Position numbers and translations under genes: made by a program. The notes below the pieces were generated by a model, which made no database searches, was not told the origin of the DNA, and worked only from the letters and a program-made list of their open reading frames with translations. A stretch of DNA of 64,000 bases, taken from positions 1,151,001 through 1,215,000 of the forward strand of contig NZ_JAFCKS010000001.1 of NCBI RefSeq assembly GCF_018129995.1. Direction: 5' to 3'. Of this stretch, positions 17,337 to 25,474 are shown piece after piece (position 1 is the first letter of the stretch; each line of letters starts with the position of its first letter). Origin of the DNA: Bradyrhizobium sp. SZCCT0153 (GTDB taxonomy: Bacteria > Pseudomonadota > Alphaproteobacteria > Rhizobiales > Xanthobacteraceae).

Positions 17337-18395
17337 CTAAGTCAGGCGGGGGTAGGTGGCATGCGGATTATCGATCATGATCTTGCGCACGAGATCGGGG
17401 GTGAGGCCCTCGGGCAGCGCGTCCTGGCCGTCGAACTGCCAGTGCGGATAGTCGGTGGAGAATAGGACCAATTCGTCCGACTGCATATGATCAAACAGGC
17501 GAATTAATGTCGCTTGATCCGGCGGCGCATCAAATGGCTGTAACGAGAAGCGGATGTTGCTGCGCACAATCTCGAGCGGCGCGCGATCGACCCAGGGCGT
17601 CTCCATCCGCACCCCGCGCCAGAATTTGTGCAGGCGCCAGAGATAGGGGGAGATCCAGGAGACGCCGGATTCCAGCATCACCATTTTCAGCCGCGGATAT
17701 TTGGCGAAAACGCCCTCGACGATCAGGCTGGTGAGCTGGGTCTGGAACGCCTGGGCCTGACCGACATAGTCCTCGATGTGGTAGGAACCCCATCCGACCG
17801 AGGTCGGCGGATTGTGATAGGCGGAACCGGCATGAATGCCGATTGGGAGCCCCAGCCGTTCCGCGGCCTCGTAGATCGGCCACAGCGCACGCTTGCCCAG
17901 CGGCGTGTCGCCCATCACCAGCATCAGCACCTGCACGAAGCGCCTGTCCGGCGCGCAGCGCTCGATCTCGGCAACGGCCTTGTCGATGCTCTGCGTGGGA
18001 ATCACGATCGAGCCGCGCAGCCGCGGGTCGCGATCGAGCCACTCCTTGGCGAGCCAGTCGTTCAGCGCGCGGCAGAAGGCGGCTTGCAGGTCTTCCGAAA
18101 ACACCATCTGCACGCCGTAGAGCGGATTGCAGATGGCATGCGTGAACTGGAAGGGATCGAGCACATGGCGCTGCATGTCTTCCAGGCTTTCGCCCGGCTT
18201 GCCGCTTTCAGGGCGCCAGTCGGGCCGCGTCGTGATCGGCGAGTTCTGCGGATAGGATTGCGAGACGAGGTCGACCATGCCGCGCGTCGTCACCTGATCG
18301 CGCCAATAGTCGTTCAGATAGGGCAGCAGGCTGGTCAGATGCGGCACGGCCGGATGCAGATCGCAATCCACCCCGCCGGCGATCAGGGACGCCAT
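17337..18395 (-). CDS. Amidohydrolase family protein (COG2159), operon first gene
   Basis: This 352-residue paralogue of the next gene has the same metal box (DCDLHP), LGLPIGIHAGSAYHNPP, the His of YVGQAQAFQ in place of the GHSQ box, and the ending FSTDYPHWQFDGQ. AAGGAGACGTC precedes the ATG at 18395, so that start is chosen over a longer frame beginning at 18467. It opens the operon amidohydrolase, amidohydrolase, Rieske. Enzymes of this family act on ring-cleavage products, carboxylated phenols or related compounds. The missing first metal His (D-x-H) is shared by both copies, so it looks like a subfamily trait. Confidence 0.9.
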   Translation of the reverse strand: MASLIAGGVDCDLHPAVPHLTSLLPYLNDYWRDQVTTRGMVDLVSQSYPQNSPITTRPDWRPESGKPGESLEDMQRHVLDPFQFTHAICNPLYGVQMVFSEDLQAAFCRALNDWLAKEWLDRDPRLRGSIVIPTQSIDKAVAEIERCAPDRRFVQVLMLVMGDTPLGKRALWPIYEAAERLGLPIGIHAGSAYHNPPTSVGWGSYHIEDYVGQAQAFQTQLTSLIVEGVFAKYPRLKMVMLESGVSWISPYLWRLHKFWRGVRMETPWVDRAPLEIVRSNIRFSLQPFDAPPDQATLIRLFDHMQSDELVLFSTDYPHWQFDGQDALPEGLTPDLVRKIMIDNPHATYPRLT

Positions 18396-18563
18396 GACGT
18401 CTCCTTCACGTTTCCTCGTCACGTCTTGTCGTGGGCGGCGCTCGGTCGCTCCGTCTTGTGGCTGCATTCAAGCAGGCCTGCCCGCCGCCCGCAACTCGGC
18501 CAACGGCGCTGTCATATGCTAGGAAGGCTGAGCTCGGTTGCGAGGGAATGAGAGGTCAAAGGC

Positions 18564-19046
18564 ATGAAAGAGCTCGTCGGCATCGCGGAACAGGTCGCAG
18601 GCAGACTGATCGCGCGCAAACAGACCATTGCCGTGGCGGAATCCTCGACCGGCGGCCTGATCTCGGCCAGCCTGCTCGCGGTGCCCGGCGCCTCCGCCTA
18701 TTTCCTCGGCGGCGCGGTGGTTTACACCCGCGATGCCAGACGCGTGCTGATGGATATTTCGGACGACGGCATGAAGGGCTTTCGGTCCTCATCGGAGCCC
18801 TACGCGCAGCTGCTGGCCGAGCAGATGCGCAGCCGCTTCAACTGCGACTGGGGCCTGTCCGAGACCGGCGCGGCCGGTCCCACCGGCAACCGCTACGGCG
18901 ATGCCGCAGGCCATAGCTGCATGGCGGTCGCCGGGCCCGCAGCGGAAGTGACGACGCTGGAGACGGGCAGCAACGACCGTTTCGCCAACATGCAGATATT
19001 TGCGGCGACAGCGCTGAAATTGCTGCTGAAGACCTTGGAGCGGTGA
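18564..19046 (+). CDS. CinA C-terminal domain protein (nicotinamide-nucleotide amidohydrolase, PncC-like)
   Basis: This 160-residue stand-alone CinA C-terminal domain would deamidate nicotinamide mononucleotide to nicotinate mononucleotide in NAD recycling. Conserved segments are ITIAVAESSTGGLISASLL-like (here QTIAVAESSTGGLIS), a Gly-rich FLGGAVVYTRDARR and LSETGAAGPTGNRYGDAAG. AGAGGTCAAAGG precedes the ATG. It is divergent from the amidohydrolase operon and has no partner genes. The typical GPGG-type segment reads GAAGPTGNR, a variation seen in the alphaproteobacterial subgroup from memory. Activity is inferred from the family. Confidence 0.85.
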   Translation: MKELVGIAEQVAGRLIARKQTIAVAESSTGGLISASLLAVPGASAYFLGGAVVYTRDARRVLMDISDDGMKGFRSSSEPYAQLLAEQMRSRFNCDWGLSETGAAGPTGNRYGDAAGHSCMAVAGPAAEVTTLETGSNDRFANMQIFAATALKLLLKTLER

Positions 19047-19113
19047 CGTCGCGGCGCCCGCGAAGCATCAAGCCCGGATCCAGCAGATATATTGCGCCGT
19101 CATTGCCAAGGAA

Positions 19114-20586
19114 CTAGTCATCAAACATCTTCGGCGGCACGAACCCGCCGAACTCGCGTTCGATCAGCCCGGCGAGTTTCAGCGGCGTTCGGTCCTCGAG
19201 GAACGGCCCGATGATCTGAACGCCGACCGGCAGGCCGTCCTTCGACAGGCCGAGCGGAACGGCCGTTGCCGGCAGGCCCGGAAGCGTCGCAATGCCGGGC
19301 CATGCGAGCTGGTCGGAATAGGGGTAGTCCTTGCCATCGATGTTGATGGTTCGCAAGCGCTGCTCCGGCGAATGATCATGCGGATAGGCTGGCGTCGGCA
19401 TGATCGGGCAGATCACCGCGTCGAAGCTGCTGAACAGCGCGCGCCATTGTGCGCGTAGGCCGGCGCGACCGCCGGCGTCGAGCACCCAGGCACGGTGACT
19501 TGCAGTGATGCCGCGCAGCCGCTCCGCGCCAAGGCTCTGGTCCTCCGGCGACAATTGGCTCGCTCGGGATTGCGAATCCGCCAGCACGTCGGGAAGGAAG
19601 AACGCGCCGAGGAACCCGAGCAGCATGCGCATATAAAGCCGCGACGTGTCCGCAAAATCCGGCAGCAGCGCGCTCTCGCGCGCGACCGTCACGCCGGCCT
19701 TCGTGAGATCGGTTGCGAGCCTGTCGATCGCGCCGCGCACATCCCGGTCAGTCGGCAGCAATGGATGGCTTTCGATCACCAGGACGCGAAAATCCCGCAG
19801 CGACTGATGCCGTGCAACAGGCAGATCGAGTTTGTAGGCGACGCCGGCTTCGAGCGGATCGGGTCCAGCCATAACGTCGAGCAGCAAGGGCAGATCCGCT
19901 GCCGTGCGCGCCATTGGCCCGATGACGGCGAGATCGTTGTCGCGCGGAAGGGCTGGAAACGGAGGCGGCGTCTCGCCGCGTGCCGGGCAGAGATTGATGG
20001 TCGGCTTGTGAGCGAAGATGCCGCAATGAAAGGCCGGCACACGCAGGGAGCCGCCGATGTCGGAGCCGGTGGCGAGCGCACAATAGCCTGCCGCAAGGGC
20101 TGCCGAAGATCCCCCGGATGATCCTCCCGGCGTGCGGTCGAGATCATAGGGGTTGTTCGTGGTGCCGTAGATGTCGTTGTAGCTCTGCCAGTCGCCGAGG
20201 CCTACTGGGACGTTGGTCTTGCCGAGGATCACGCCGCCGGCCTGCTTGATGCGTGCCACCGGTAGCGCGTCTTCCACCGGCTTGAAATTCTTCTGCGGAA
20301 CGAACCCCCAGGTCGTGGGCAGGCCGGCGACGTTGAAGGATTCCTTCACCGTGACGGGCAGGCCGAGCAGCGGCTTCCGTTCGCCGCGCGCCAATGCGGC
20401 GTCCGCTTCGCGCGCAGCACCGAGCGCTCGGTCGAAATCCCTGACGCAAATCGCGTTGACCTTGCCGTCGTGTCGTTCGATGCGTTCGATCGCATCCTGC
20501 GTGAGCTCTACCGCGGAGACCTTCTTCGCGGTCAGTGCCGCCGAAAGCTCGACCGCGCTCTTGAAACTCCATTCCGATTTGGCCAC
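19114..20586 (-). CDS. Amidase (amidase signature family)
   Basis: The complete 490-residue enzyme has the catalytic Lys in LLGLPVTVKESFNVAG (near residue 93), the Ser-cisSer region in TPGGSSGGSSAALAAGYCAL (near 152-171) and the nucleophile in ATGSDIGGSLRVPA. The ending GLPVGVQIIGPFLEDRT is typical. It hydrolyses a carboxamide of unknown identity in the cytoplasm. It is only distantly like the partial amidase at the window start. The cytochrome b561 gene ends 90 bases upstream on the same strand, and the two are not obviously linked in function. Confidence 0.92.
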   Translation of the reverse strand: MAKSEWSFKSAVELSAALTAKKVSAVELTQDAIERIERHDGKVNAICVRDFDRALGAAREADAALARGERKPLLGLPVTVKESFNVAGLPTTWGFVPQKNFKPVEDALPVARIKQAGGVILGKTNVPVGLGDWQSYNDIYGTTNNPYDLDRTPGGSSGGSSAALAAGYCALATGSDIGGSLRVPAFHCGIFAHKPTINLCPARGETPPPFPALPRDNDLAVIGPMARTAADLPLLLDVMAGPDPLEAGVAYKLDLPVARHQSLRDFRVLVIESHPLLPTDRDVRGAIDRLATDLTKAGVTVARESALLPDFADTSRLYMRMLLGFLGAFFLPDVLADSQSRASQLSPEDQSLGAERLRGITASHRAWVLDAGGRAGLRAQWRALFSSFDAVICPIMPTPAYPHDHSPEQRLRTINIDGKDYPYSDQLAWPGIATLPGLPATAVPLGLSKDGLPVGVQIIGPFLEDRTPLKLAGLIEREFGGFVPPKMFDD

Positions 20587-20676
20587 GGCATTCTCCCGCG
20601 CTTTGCTGGACAGATGATGCGCAGTTTTACCTGATGTCGCAACCGCCGTTTGACAGCCGTTGACCTGTGACGAAAG

Positions 20677-21207
20677 CTACCTGGGCAGCATCCGCTGCAT
20701 GACACGATCGCGATAGATGAAGATGTGTGCGAGCCCGGCTGCAACGTGAATACCGATGGTTACGACGAGCGCCAGTTCCATGGCCTGGTGCAGGCCGTCG
20801 ATTGTCCGCCCGGCGGCAGCGTTGTCGGACGCGAGCATCGGCAGCGGCACAAGATAGAAGAGGGAAACAGACCATCCGCGGAAGGACGCAAACAGCCAGC
20901 CCGAAATCGTCGTGGCGAACACCAGCGCATAAAGCAGCCAGTGGATCGCCTCTGAGCTCACGCGTTGCCAGGCCGGGAGCGAGCTCTCCGGTGCAACGGG
21001 ATGGGTAAGACGCCAGAAGAAGCGCAGGGCGGTCAGAGCCAGAACCGTCATTCCGACCGAGACGTGAAACGTCATCCCGGCACCGGGCGTCATGCCGCGG
21101 TGCAGGTCCGGCATCAGCCAGCCGATCGGGTATTGCACGACAAGCAGTCCGACAATAAGCCAGTGGAAGATCTTGGCCGGTGTCCCATAGTGAAGTTGGC
21201 CCGTCAT
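20677..21207 (-). CDS. Cytochrome b561 (YceJ-like)
   Basis: This 176-residue membrane protein has four helices that carry paired histidines: KIFHWLIVG, TFHVSVGMTVL, AIHWLLYALVF and IGIHVAAGLAH, the pattern of di-heme b561 proteins. Such proteins move electrons from the quinone pool, for instance to superoxide or periplasmic acceptors. The ATG at 21207 gives the family N-terminus MTGQLHYGTPAKIFHW. A longer frame from 21267 adds residues without family features. The ATG overlaps the TGA of a possible small upstream reading frame (21204-21380). It lies downstream of mbfA. Confidence 0.87.
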   Translation of the reverse strand: MTGQLHYGTPAKIFHWLIVGLLVVQYPIGWLMPDLHRGMTPGAGMTFHVSVGMTVLALTALRFFWRLTHPVAPESSLPAWQRVSSEAIHWLLYALVFATTISGWLFASFRGWSVSLFYLVPLPMLASDNAAAGRTIDGLHQAMELALVVTIGIHVAAGLAHIFIYRDRVMQRMLPR

Positions 21208-21380
21208 GAAGTCGCCCGATCCTGCGACAAGTGTCGCTCGAGGGTTGGAAGCTGCATGCAAAGGCATGCGCGAAATGCGTAGCCGTTGATCATCTTCACC
21301 ACGAGACGATCGGATGCGGGCGTGACGCGCGCGGCCGGCGTGACATCCGCCTCGCCATGGCGGCCGGAGCCGACGCCCAT
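21204..21380 (-). CDS. Possible small ORF coupled to cytochrome b561
   Basis: A 58-codon frame begins with MGVGSGRHGEADVT and ends with HLSQDRATS. Its TGA overlaps the b561 ATG (ATGA), an arrangement typical of translational coupling. The product has no signal peptide, membrane helix or family that can be recognised, and the codon use is not decisive. It may equally be an open leader or a decayed remnant in the 157-base gap between mbfA and the b561 gene. Confidence 0.2.
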   Translation of the reverse strand: MGVGSGRHGEADVTPAARVTPASDRLVVKMINGYAFRACLCMQLPTLERHLSQDRATS

Positions 21381-21424
21381 GATCGGATTGACGATGAACT
21401 CGTATTGCGCTCCGTCATCGCCGT

Positions 21425-22396
21425 CTACGCCGCCCCGATCAATATCCCCACCGCCAGCACGATGGCGCCGCCGAGCACGATCTGGAACACAGCCTGGAGG
21501 AACGGCGTGTCCATGTAGCGCGCGCGGATGAAGGCGATCGCCCACAATTCGAAGAACACGACGATGCCGGCGATCGCGGTCGCGATCCAGAACGCATTGG
21601 CCCACGTGTCCGGCACCAGATAGGGCATGGTGTGGCCGAGCCCGCCGAGCGTCGTCATCGCCCCGCAGGTGAGACCGCGCAGCCATGGCGAGCCGCGACC
21701 GGTGAGCGAGCCGTCGTCGGACAGCGCCTCCGCAAATCCCATGCTGATGCCGGCGCCGATGGAGGCGGCGAGGCCGACCAGAAAGGTCTGCCAATTCTGG
21801 TGGGTGGCAAACGCGGCCGCGAACAGCGGCGCCAGAGTCGAGACCGATCCGTCCATCAGTCCGGCGAGGCCCGGCTGCACGTATTGCAGCACGAACATGC
21901 GGCGGTTGGTGCGATCTTCCTCCGCGCGCACATCAGGGCTGAGGATCTGGTCCGACAGCTTTGCGGCCATCTCTTCGTGGCCTTTCTCCGCTTCGGCGAG
22001 ATCGCCGAGCAAACGGCGAACGCCGACGTCCTGAGCCTGTTCGGCGGCCTTGACGTAAAAGCGCTCGGCCTGCATTTCCATGGTCTCGACCTCCCTGCGG
22101 ATGGTGTCGAGCGACAGGTTCTTTGTGAGCCAGACCGGGCGGCGTCGCAGGAAGCCCTTGACGTCCTCGCGGCGGATGGGAGGCAGGTGCGGACCGAAAC
22201 GCTGCTCATAGGTTTCCAGCAGCATGTGACGATGCCCGCGCTCTTCCTCGGCCATCTGCTCAAAGATCTTGGCGGAATCCGGATAACGCTCGCGGAGATC
22301 CTCGGCGAAGGTCATGTAGATGCGGCTGTCCTCCTCCTCGGAGGAGATCGCGACCGCGAGCACCTCGCGCTCGGTCAGATCGGAAAAGTTCTTCAC
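21425..22396 (-). CDS. mbfA: Membrane-bound ferritin / iron exporter MbfA
   Basis: The 323-residue protein joins an N-terminal rubrerythrin-like di-iron ferritin domain ([50 protein letters not shown]) to a C-terminal VIT1/CCC1-type membrane domain ([19 protein letters not shown] and about five helices). MbfA in Bradyrhizobium and Agrobacterium exports iron and guards against iron and peroxide stress. The frame is open to a TTG at 22414, but that codon lies inside the iron-box palindrome. The GTG at 22396 gives the expected [11 protein letters not shown] start. A promoter and a perfect inverted repeat lie directly upstream, pointing to repression by Irr. Confidence 0.92.
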   Translation of the reverse strand: MKNFSDLTEREVLAVAISSEEEDSRIYMTFAEDLRERYPDSAKIFEQMAEEERGHRHMLLETYEQRFGPHLPPIRREDVKGFLRRRPVWLTKNLSLDTIRREVETMEMQAERFYVKAAEQAQDVGVRRLLGDLAEAEKGHEEMAAKLSDQILSPDVRAEEDRTNRRMFVLQYVQPGLAGLMDGSVSTLAPLFAAAFATHQNWQTFLVGLAASIGAGISMGFAEALSDDGSLTGRGSPWLRGLTCGAMTTLGGLGHTMPYLVPDTWANAFWIATAIAGIVVFFELWAIAFIRARYMDTPFLQAVFQIVLGGAIVLAVGILIGAA

Positions 22397-22413
22397 GGCG
22401 GCCCTGCTTCCCA

Positions 22414-22434
22414 AGTTTAGAATAATTCTAAACT
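22414..22434 (-). promoter_or_regulatory. Iron control element (Irr box) upstream of mbfA
   Basis: AGTTTAGAA (22414-22422) and TTCTAAACT (22426-22434) form a perfect nine-base inverted repeat with a three-base spacer. The shape matches the rhizobial ICE motif bound by Irr, and mbfA is an established Irr target in this group. It starts at the -10 hexamer and covers the likely transcription start, a position suited to repression. Confidence 0.85.
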
Positions 22435-22462
22435 ATATAGAATGCCGGGGTTCCCCGGTCAA
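22434..22462 (-). promoter_or_regulatory. mbfA promoter (sigma-70 type)
   Basis: On the minus strand TTGACC (22457-22462) is followed by a 17-base spacer and TATATA (22434-22439). Both hexamers and spacing fit a housekeeping promoter. The -35 lies at the very end of the upstream hydrolase gene, so mbfA has its own start. The iron box abuts the -10. Confidence 0.75.
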
Positions 22463-22463
22463 A

Positions 22464-23612
22464 TCACGCCGGGCCGCTCTTCGTCAGGAAGTCGAGCAGC
22501 AGACGGCTCACCTCGGCAGGCTGCTCCTGCTGCACCCAATGGCCGGCACCGTCGACGAGGTGGCAGCCGAGCATGTTCGTGCACCCGCGGCCCAGCATCG
22601 CTTCGAACACCCCGGGGCGCTGGTAGGTGCCCCAATCCTGCTTGCCCGAGATGAAGCAGGAGGGCACGTCGATGCTGCGACCGGAGAACAGCTGCATCTC
22701 GTTATTGAGCATGCCCGACGTGCCGTAGCGGTACCATTGCAGGCCACCCTGGAATCCGGTGCGGCGATATTCGGCGCTGTAATACGCAAGCTCGCTGTCC
22801 GGCAGCCATCGATTGGCGGCGATCGCGGCGGCCGAGGGCATCTCCTTCGCAACCGTCTCGGCCATGGTCTCGCCGGCGTCCATCACGTAGTAGGTCGGCA
22901 GTTTTGCGAGCTCGCTCGCCGACCATGATGTCAGCGGGTAAGGCTTGTTGTCGGCCCAGTCCGCGCTCTTGTGATGGTAGTAGGCGCGCAGGAAATCATG
23001 CACGCCTTGCGGCGCGTGCTGCATGTCGGCATTGGCCTGACGTGTCGAATAGTACCATTGATAGTGCTTGCGCGGACGCGGCAGCGCGGCGAGCTCGCGG
23101 TGAACGGGGTCTTCGACCGCAGGCTTCGCCGGCGCGTCGACCGTGCCAAACGGCAACGGCGGCGCGCCGCCGAACGGCGCGCTCATCATCGTCACCGAGC
23201 GAAACACGTCCGGACGTATCAGCGCGCACCAGGCCGCGACCGGGCTGCCGAAATCATGTCCGGCCAGATCGACCTGCTCGTAGCCGAAGGCCGACACCAG
23301 GGCGAGCGCATCGCGCACCAGGTTGAGGAGCGAGAAGGGCGCAAGATCGCCGTCGAAATCGGCGCTCCATCCCGTGGTGCGGCCGTAGCCGCGCTGGTCC
23401 GGCGCGATCACGTGATAGCCGGCTTCGGCGAGCGCCGGCATCACCTTGCGCCAGGAGAAGGCGAGCTCGGGAAAGCCGTGCAGCAGCAGGATGCAGGGCC
23501 GGCCCCTGGTCTCGAAGCCTGCCTCCAGCACATGCATGCGCAGGCCGTTGATGCCGTCGACATAACGCGAGCGGATGCCGGCGGGCAGGGGGACGTCGGG
23601 GAGATCGGCCAT
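22464..23612 (-). CDS. Alpha/beta hydrolase, epoxide hydrolase-like
   Basis: This 382-residue hydrolase has the oxyanion HGFPELAFSW, the loop APDQRGYGRTTGW and a nucleophile elbow AGHDFGSPVAAW with Asp as nucleophile, as in epoxide hydrolases and dehalogenases rather than Ser esterases. The catalytic His is in GAGHWVQQEQP near the end. GGAGGAAGCG precedes the ATG at 23612, which is preferred to the longer frame from 23678. The protein has an extended cap domain. The substrate is unknown. An interspersed repeat separates it from the MBL gene upstream. Confidence 0.88.
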   Translation of the reverse strand: MADLPDVPLPAGIRSRYVDGINGLRMHVLEAGFETRGRPCILLLHGFPELAFSWRKVMPALAEAGYHVIAPDQRGYGRTTGWSADFDGDLAPFSLLNLVRDALALVSAFGYEQVDLAGHDFGSPVAAWCALIRPDVFRSVTMMSAPFGGAPPLPFGTVDAPAKPAVEDPVHRELAALPRPRKHYQWYYSTRQANADMQHAPQGVHDFLRAYYHHKSADWADNKPYPLTSWSASELAKLPTYYVMDAGETMAETVAKEMPSAAAIAANRWLPDSELAYYSAEYRRTGFQGGLQWYRYGTSGMLNNEMQLFSGRSIDVPSCFISGKQDWGTYQRPGVFEAMLGRGCTNMLGCHLVDGAGHWVQQEQPAEVSRLLLDFLTKSGPA

Positions 23613-23639
23613 CGCTTCCTCCACTCGGGTGGAATCGCA

Positions 23640-23726
23640 GGGTGGGCAAAGGCGCGTTTTGCGCGCCGTGCCCACCATCTTTCTACACCGCGTTTGGCAT
23701 GGTGGGCACGCTTCGCTTTGCCCTCC
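23640..23726. repeat. Interspersed palindromic repeat, family A, copy 2
   Basis: GGGTGGGCAAAGGCGCG at the left end and GGGCACGCTTCGCTTTGCCC near the right end form the inverted ends of the family also seen at 11326-11409 and 26431-26518. It fills most of the gap between the epoxide hydrolase and MBL genes. Confidence 0.78.
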
Positions 23727-23744
23727 ATACGAGTGCGGACTCTA

Positions 23745-24614
23745 CTAAACCGCCGCGCAAACGAACCCGCTGCCCTTGCGCCGGATCTTGCCCACCGACG
23801 GCGACGGGAAATGCGCGGTGCAGCACAGCGTATCGGTGTCGCAATAGCGCTCCAGGAAACTGCGGCGCGTGGTTGCCGCCTTCGCCGGATCGACGTCGAA
23901 CTTGATCGACAGTTCCGGATAAAGCGTCTGCAACGGCGAATGCATGAGGTCGCCGGAGAACACGGCGTCGTCCTTGCCGCGGCCCATCGTAACAGCGACA
24001 TGGCCGGGCGTGTGGCCCGGTGTCGGCAGGATGCGGACGTGATCGCCGATCTGGTGGTCGTTGCCGACCACCTCGTGACGCTTGGCCTCGACCACCGGCA
24101 ACACGCTGTCGACGAAGGGGGCGACCTCCGCCTTCGCGTTCTGCTCGGTCCAGTAGTCGAACTCCTGCTTGGCGAACACGTAGCGCGCTTTCGGGAAGGT
24201 CGGCACCCAGCGGCCGTTCTCCATCCGCGTATTCCAGCCGACGTGATCGACGTGGAGATGCGTGCACATCACGAAGTCGATGTCGTCAGGCGAGAATCCG
24301 GCAGCGTTGAGTCCGCGCAGATAGGTGTCGTCGGTCTTCATGTTCCATTTCGGGCGCTGCGGCCGCGGCTTGTCGTTGCCGATGCAGCTGTCGACCAGAA
24401 TGGTGTGGTGCGGCGTCTTGATCACATAGGACTGGAAACACAGGATCAAGACATTCTGCTCGTCCATCGCCTTCGCCTCACGCATCCATGCGCGGTTCTC
24501 GGCCAGCACCTCCGGCGTAAGACCGGGGATGAGCTCCAGCGCCGGGAGGAACGTCGTCTCCTGCTCGATGATGCGATGGATGGTGAGATCGCCGACCGAG
24601 TATTTCAGGCTCAT
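23745..24614 (-). CDS. MBL-fold metallo-hydrolase, lactonase-like
   Basis: This 289-residue enzyme has the full zinc motif CTHLHVDHVGWN (HxHxDH), later PTPGHTPGHVAV, a bridging Asp in VFSGDLMHSP and a final His in CTAHFPSPSVG. The arrangement resembles AHL lactonases of the AttM/BlcC type and related esterases, but specificity cannot be inferred. A close paralogue lies at 26515-27366, sharing HVDHVGWNT and GRWVPTFP. Between them lie a GST and an FAH gene on the same strand, so the set may act on a common class of compounds. The ATG at 24614 gives MSLKYSVGDLTIHRI. Confidence 0.88.
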   Translation of the reverse strand: MSLKYSVGDLTIHRIIEQETTFLPALELIPGLTPEVLAENRAWMREAKAMDEQNVLILCFQSYVIKTPHHTILVDSCIGNDKPRPQRPKWNMKTDDTYLRGLNAAGFSPDDIDFVMCTHLHVDHVGWNTRMENGRWVPTFPKARYVFAKQEFDYWTEQNAKAEVAPFVDSVLPVVEAKRHEVVGNDHQIGDHVRILPTPGHTPGHVAVTMGRGKDDAVFSGDLMHSPLQTLYPELSIKFDVDPAKAATTRRSFLERYCDTDTLCCTAHFPSPSVGKIRRKGSGFVCAAV

Positions 24615-24635
24615 GAGAATTCCTGCGAGTTACAA

Positions 24636-24680
24636 GCATGATCCGGAAAAGTGTGCGGCGGTTTTCCGAAAAGATCATGC
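24636..24680. repeat. Interspersed repeat, family B, copy 1
   Basis: GCATGATCCGGAAAA and TTTTCCGAAAAGATCATGC form imperfect inverted ends around GTGTGCGGCGG. A near-identical copy is at 29919-29962. It lies between the MBL and GST genes. Confidence 0.8.
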
Positions 24681-24719
24681 TCGAACGGAAAGCTGAAGCG
24701 CGATGCGGATCATCGCGTT

Positions 24720-25331
24720 TTAGCTGGCCGGCGGCACCGAGATCTTGACGGAAGGCCGCTCCAGCATCTTCTGGTGGAAGGCGTCGAGCTTCGGATAGGC
24801 CTTGCGCCAGCCGCAATCGGCGAAGCGGAAGTCGGCATAACCGAGCACGCAGACGAGGCCGATCTGCGAGATGTCGAACGGGCCGTTCAGCACGTCGGGC
24901 ATGTTCTCGAAGCGCGCCATGCCGGTCCAGGCCCGGTTCCAGTGGTCGTCCGACCATGCCTGCCATTGCAGGCCCTGCGGCCGCACCATCTTCTCGTAGC
25001 GGCACAGCAGCATGGAATCGAGCATGCCGTTGATCAGGGAATGATTGGTCTTGGCCTTCCAGCGCCGTGGGCCATAGTCGGGGATCAGGCTGCCGCCGGC
25101 CATCTCGTTGAGATATTCGACGATGACGTAGGAGTCCAAGATGACGTCGCCGTCATTGGTGATCAGCACCGGCAGCTTCTTCAGCGGTGTGATGCGCGAA
25201 TAGTCCTCGTTGGCCGTGCCCGGAGCGACGGTCGCGGGCGTGAATTCGATCTTGTCGATCAGCCCGAGCTCGATCGCGGCGATGCGCACCTTGCGGGCAA
25301 AGGGCGAGGCTGGGGAGAAGGAGAGCTTCAT
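24720..25331 (-). CDS. Glutathione S-transferase family protein
   Basis: This 203-residue protein has a thioredoxin-like N-terminal domain beginning MKLSFSPASPFARKVRIAA, the cis-Pro segment LKKLPVLITNDGDVILDSYVI (glutathione-binding Glu/Asp-Ser position reads LDSYV), and an all-helical C-terminal domain. It would conjugate or exchange glutathione on an electrophile in the cytoplasm. The frame extends upstream, but 25331 is the only start giving the family N-terminus. It is flanked by family B and family C repeats. It is linked by strand and position to the FAH and MBL genes. Confidence 0.88.
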   Translation of the reverse strand: MKLSFSPASPFARKVRIAAIELGLIDKIEFTPATVAPGTANEDYSRITPLKKLPVLITNDGDVILDSYVIVEYLNEMAGGSLIPDYGPRRWKAKTNHSLINGMLDSMLLCRYEKMVRPQGLQWQAWSDDHWNRAWTGMARFENMPDVLNGPFDISQIGLVCVLGYADFRFADCGWRKAYPKLDAFHQKMLERPSVKISVPPAS

Positions 25332-25364
25332 GGCGCGTATCCAACAATGAAAGTTTTGCTTCGT

Positions 25365-25444
25365 CATTGCGAGGAGCGAAGCGACGAAGCAATCCAGAGT
25401 GTCGCCGCGGAGGGATTCCGGATTGCTTCGCTTCGCTCGCAATG
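25365..25444. repeat. Interspersed palindromic repeat, family C, copy 1
   Basis: The ends CATTGCGAGGAGCGAAGCGA and TCGCTTCGCTCGCAATG are inverted, with an inner pair GAAGCAATCC / GGATTGCTTC. A second copy is at 33147-33226. It occupies the GST-FAH gap. Confidence 0.82.
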
Positions 25445-25474
25445 ATGTTGTGGCGGGCCGTCGTGGTCGGAGGC

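Noticed and set aside
22397..22414. TTG start for mbfA
   Set aside because: It lies inside the iron-box palindrome next to the -10 element, so it is probably not within the translated part. The GTG at 22396 yields the family N-terminus.
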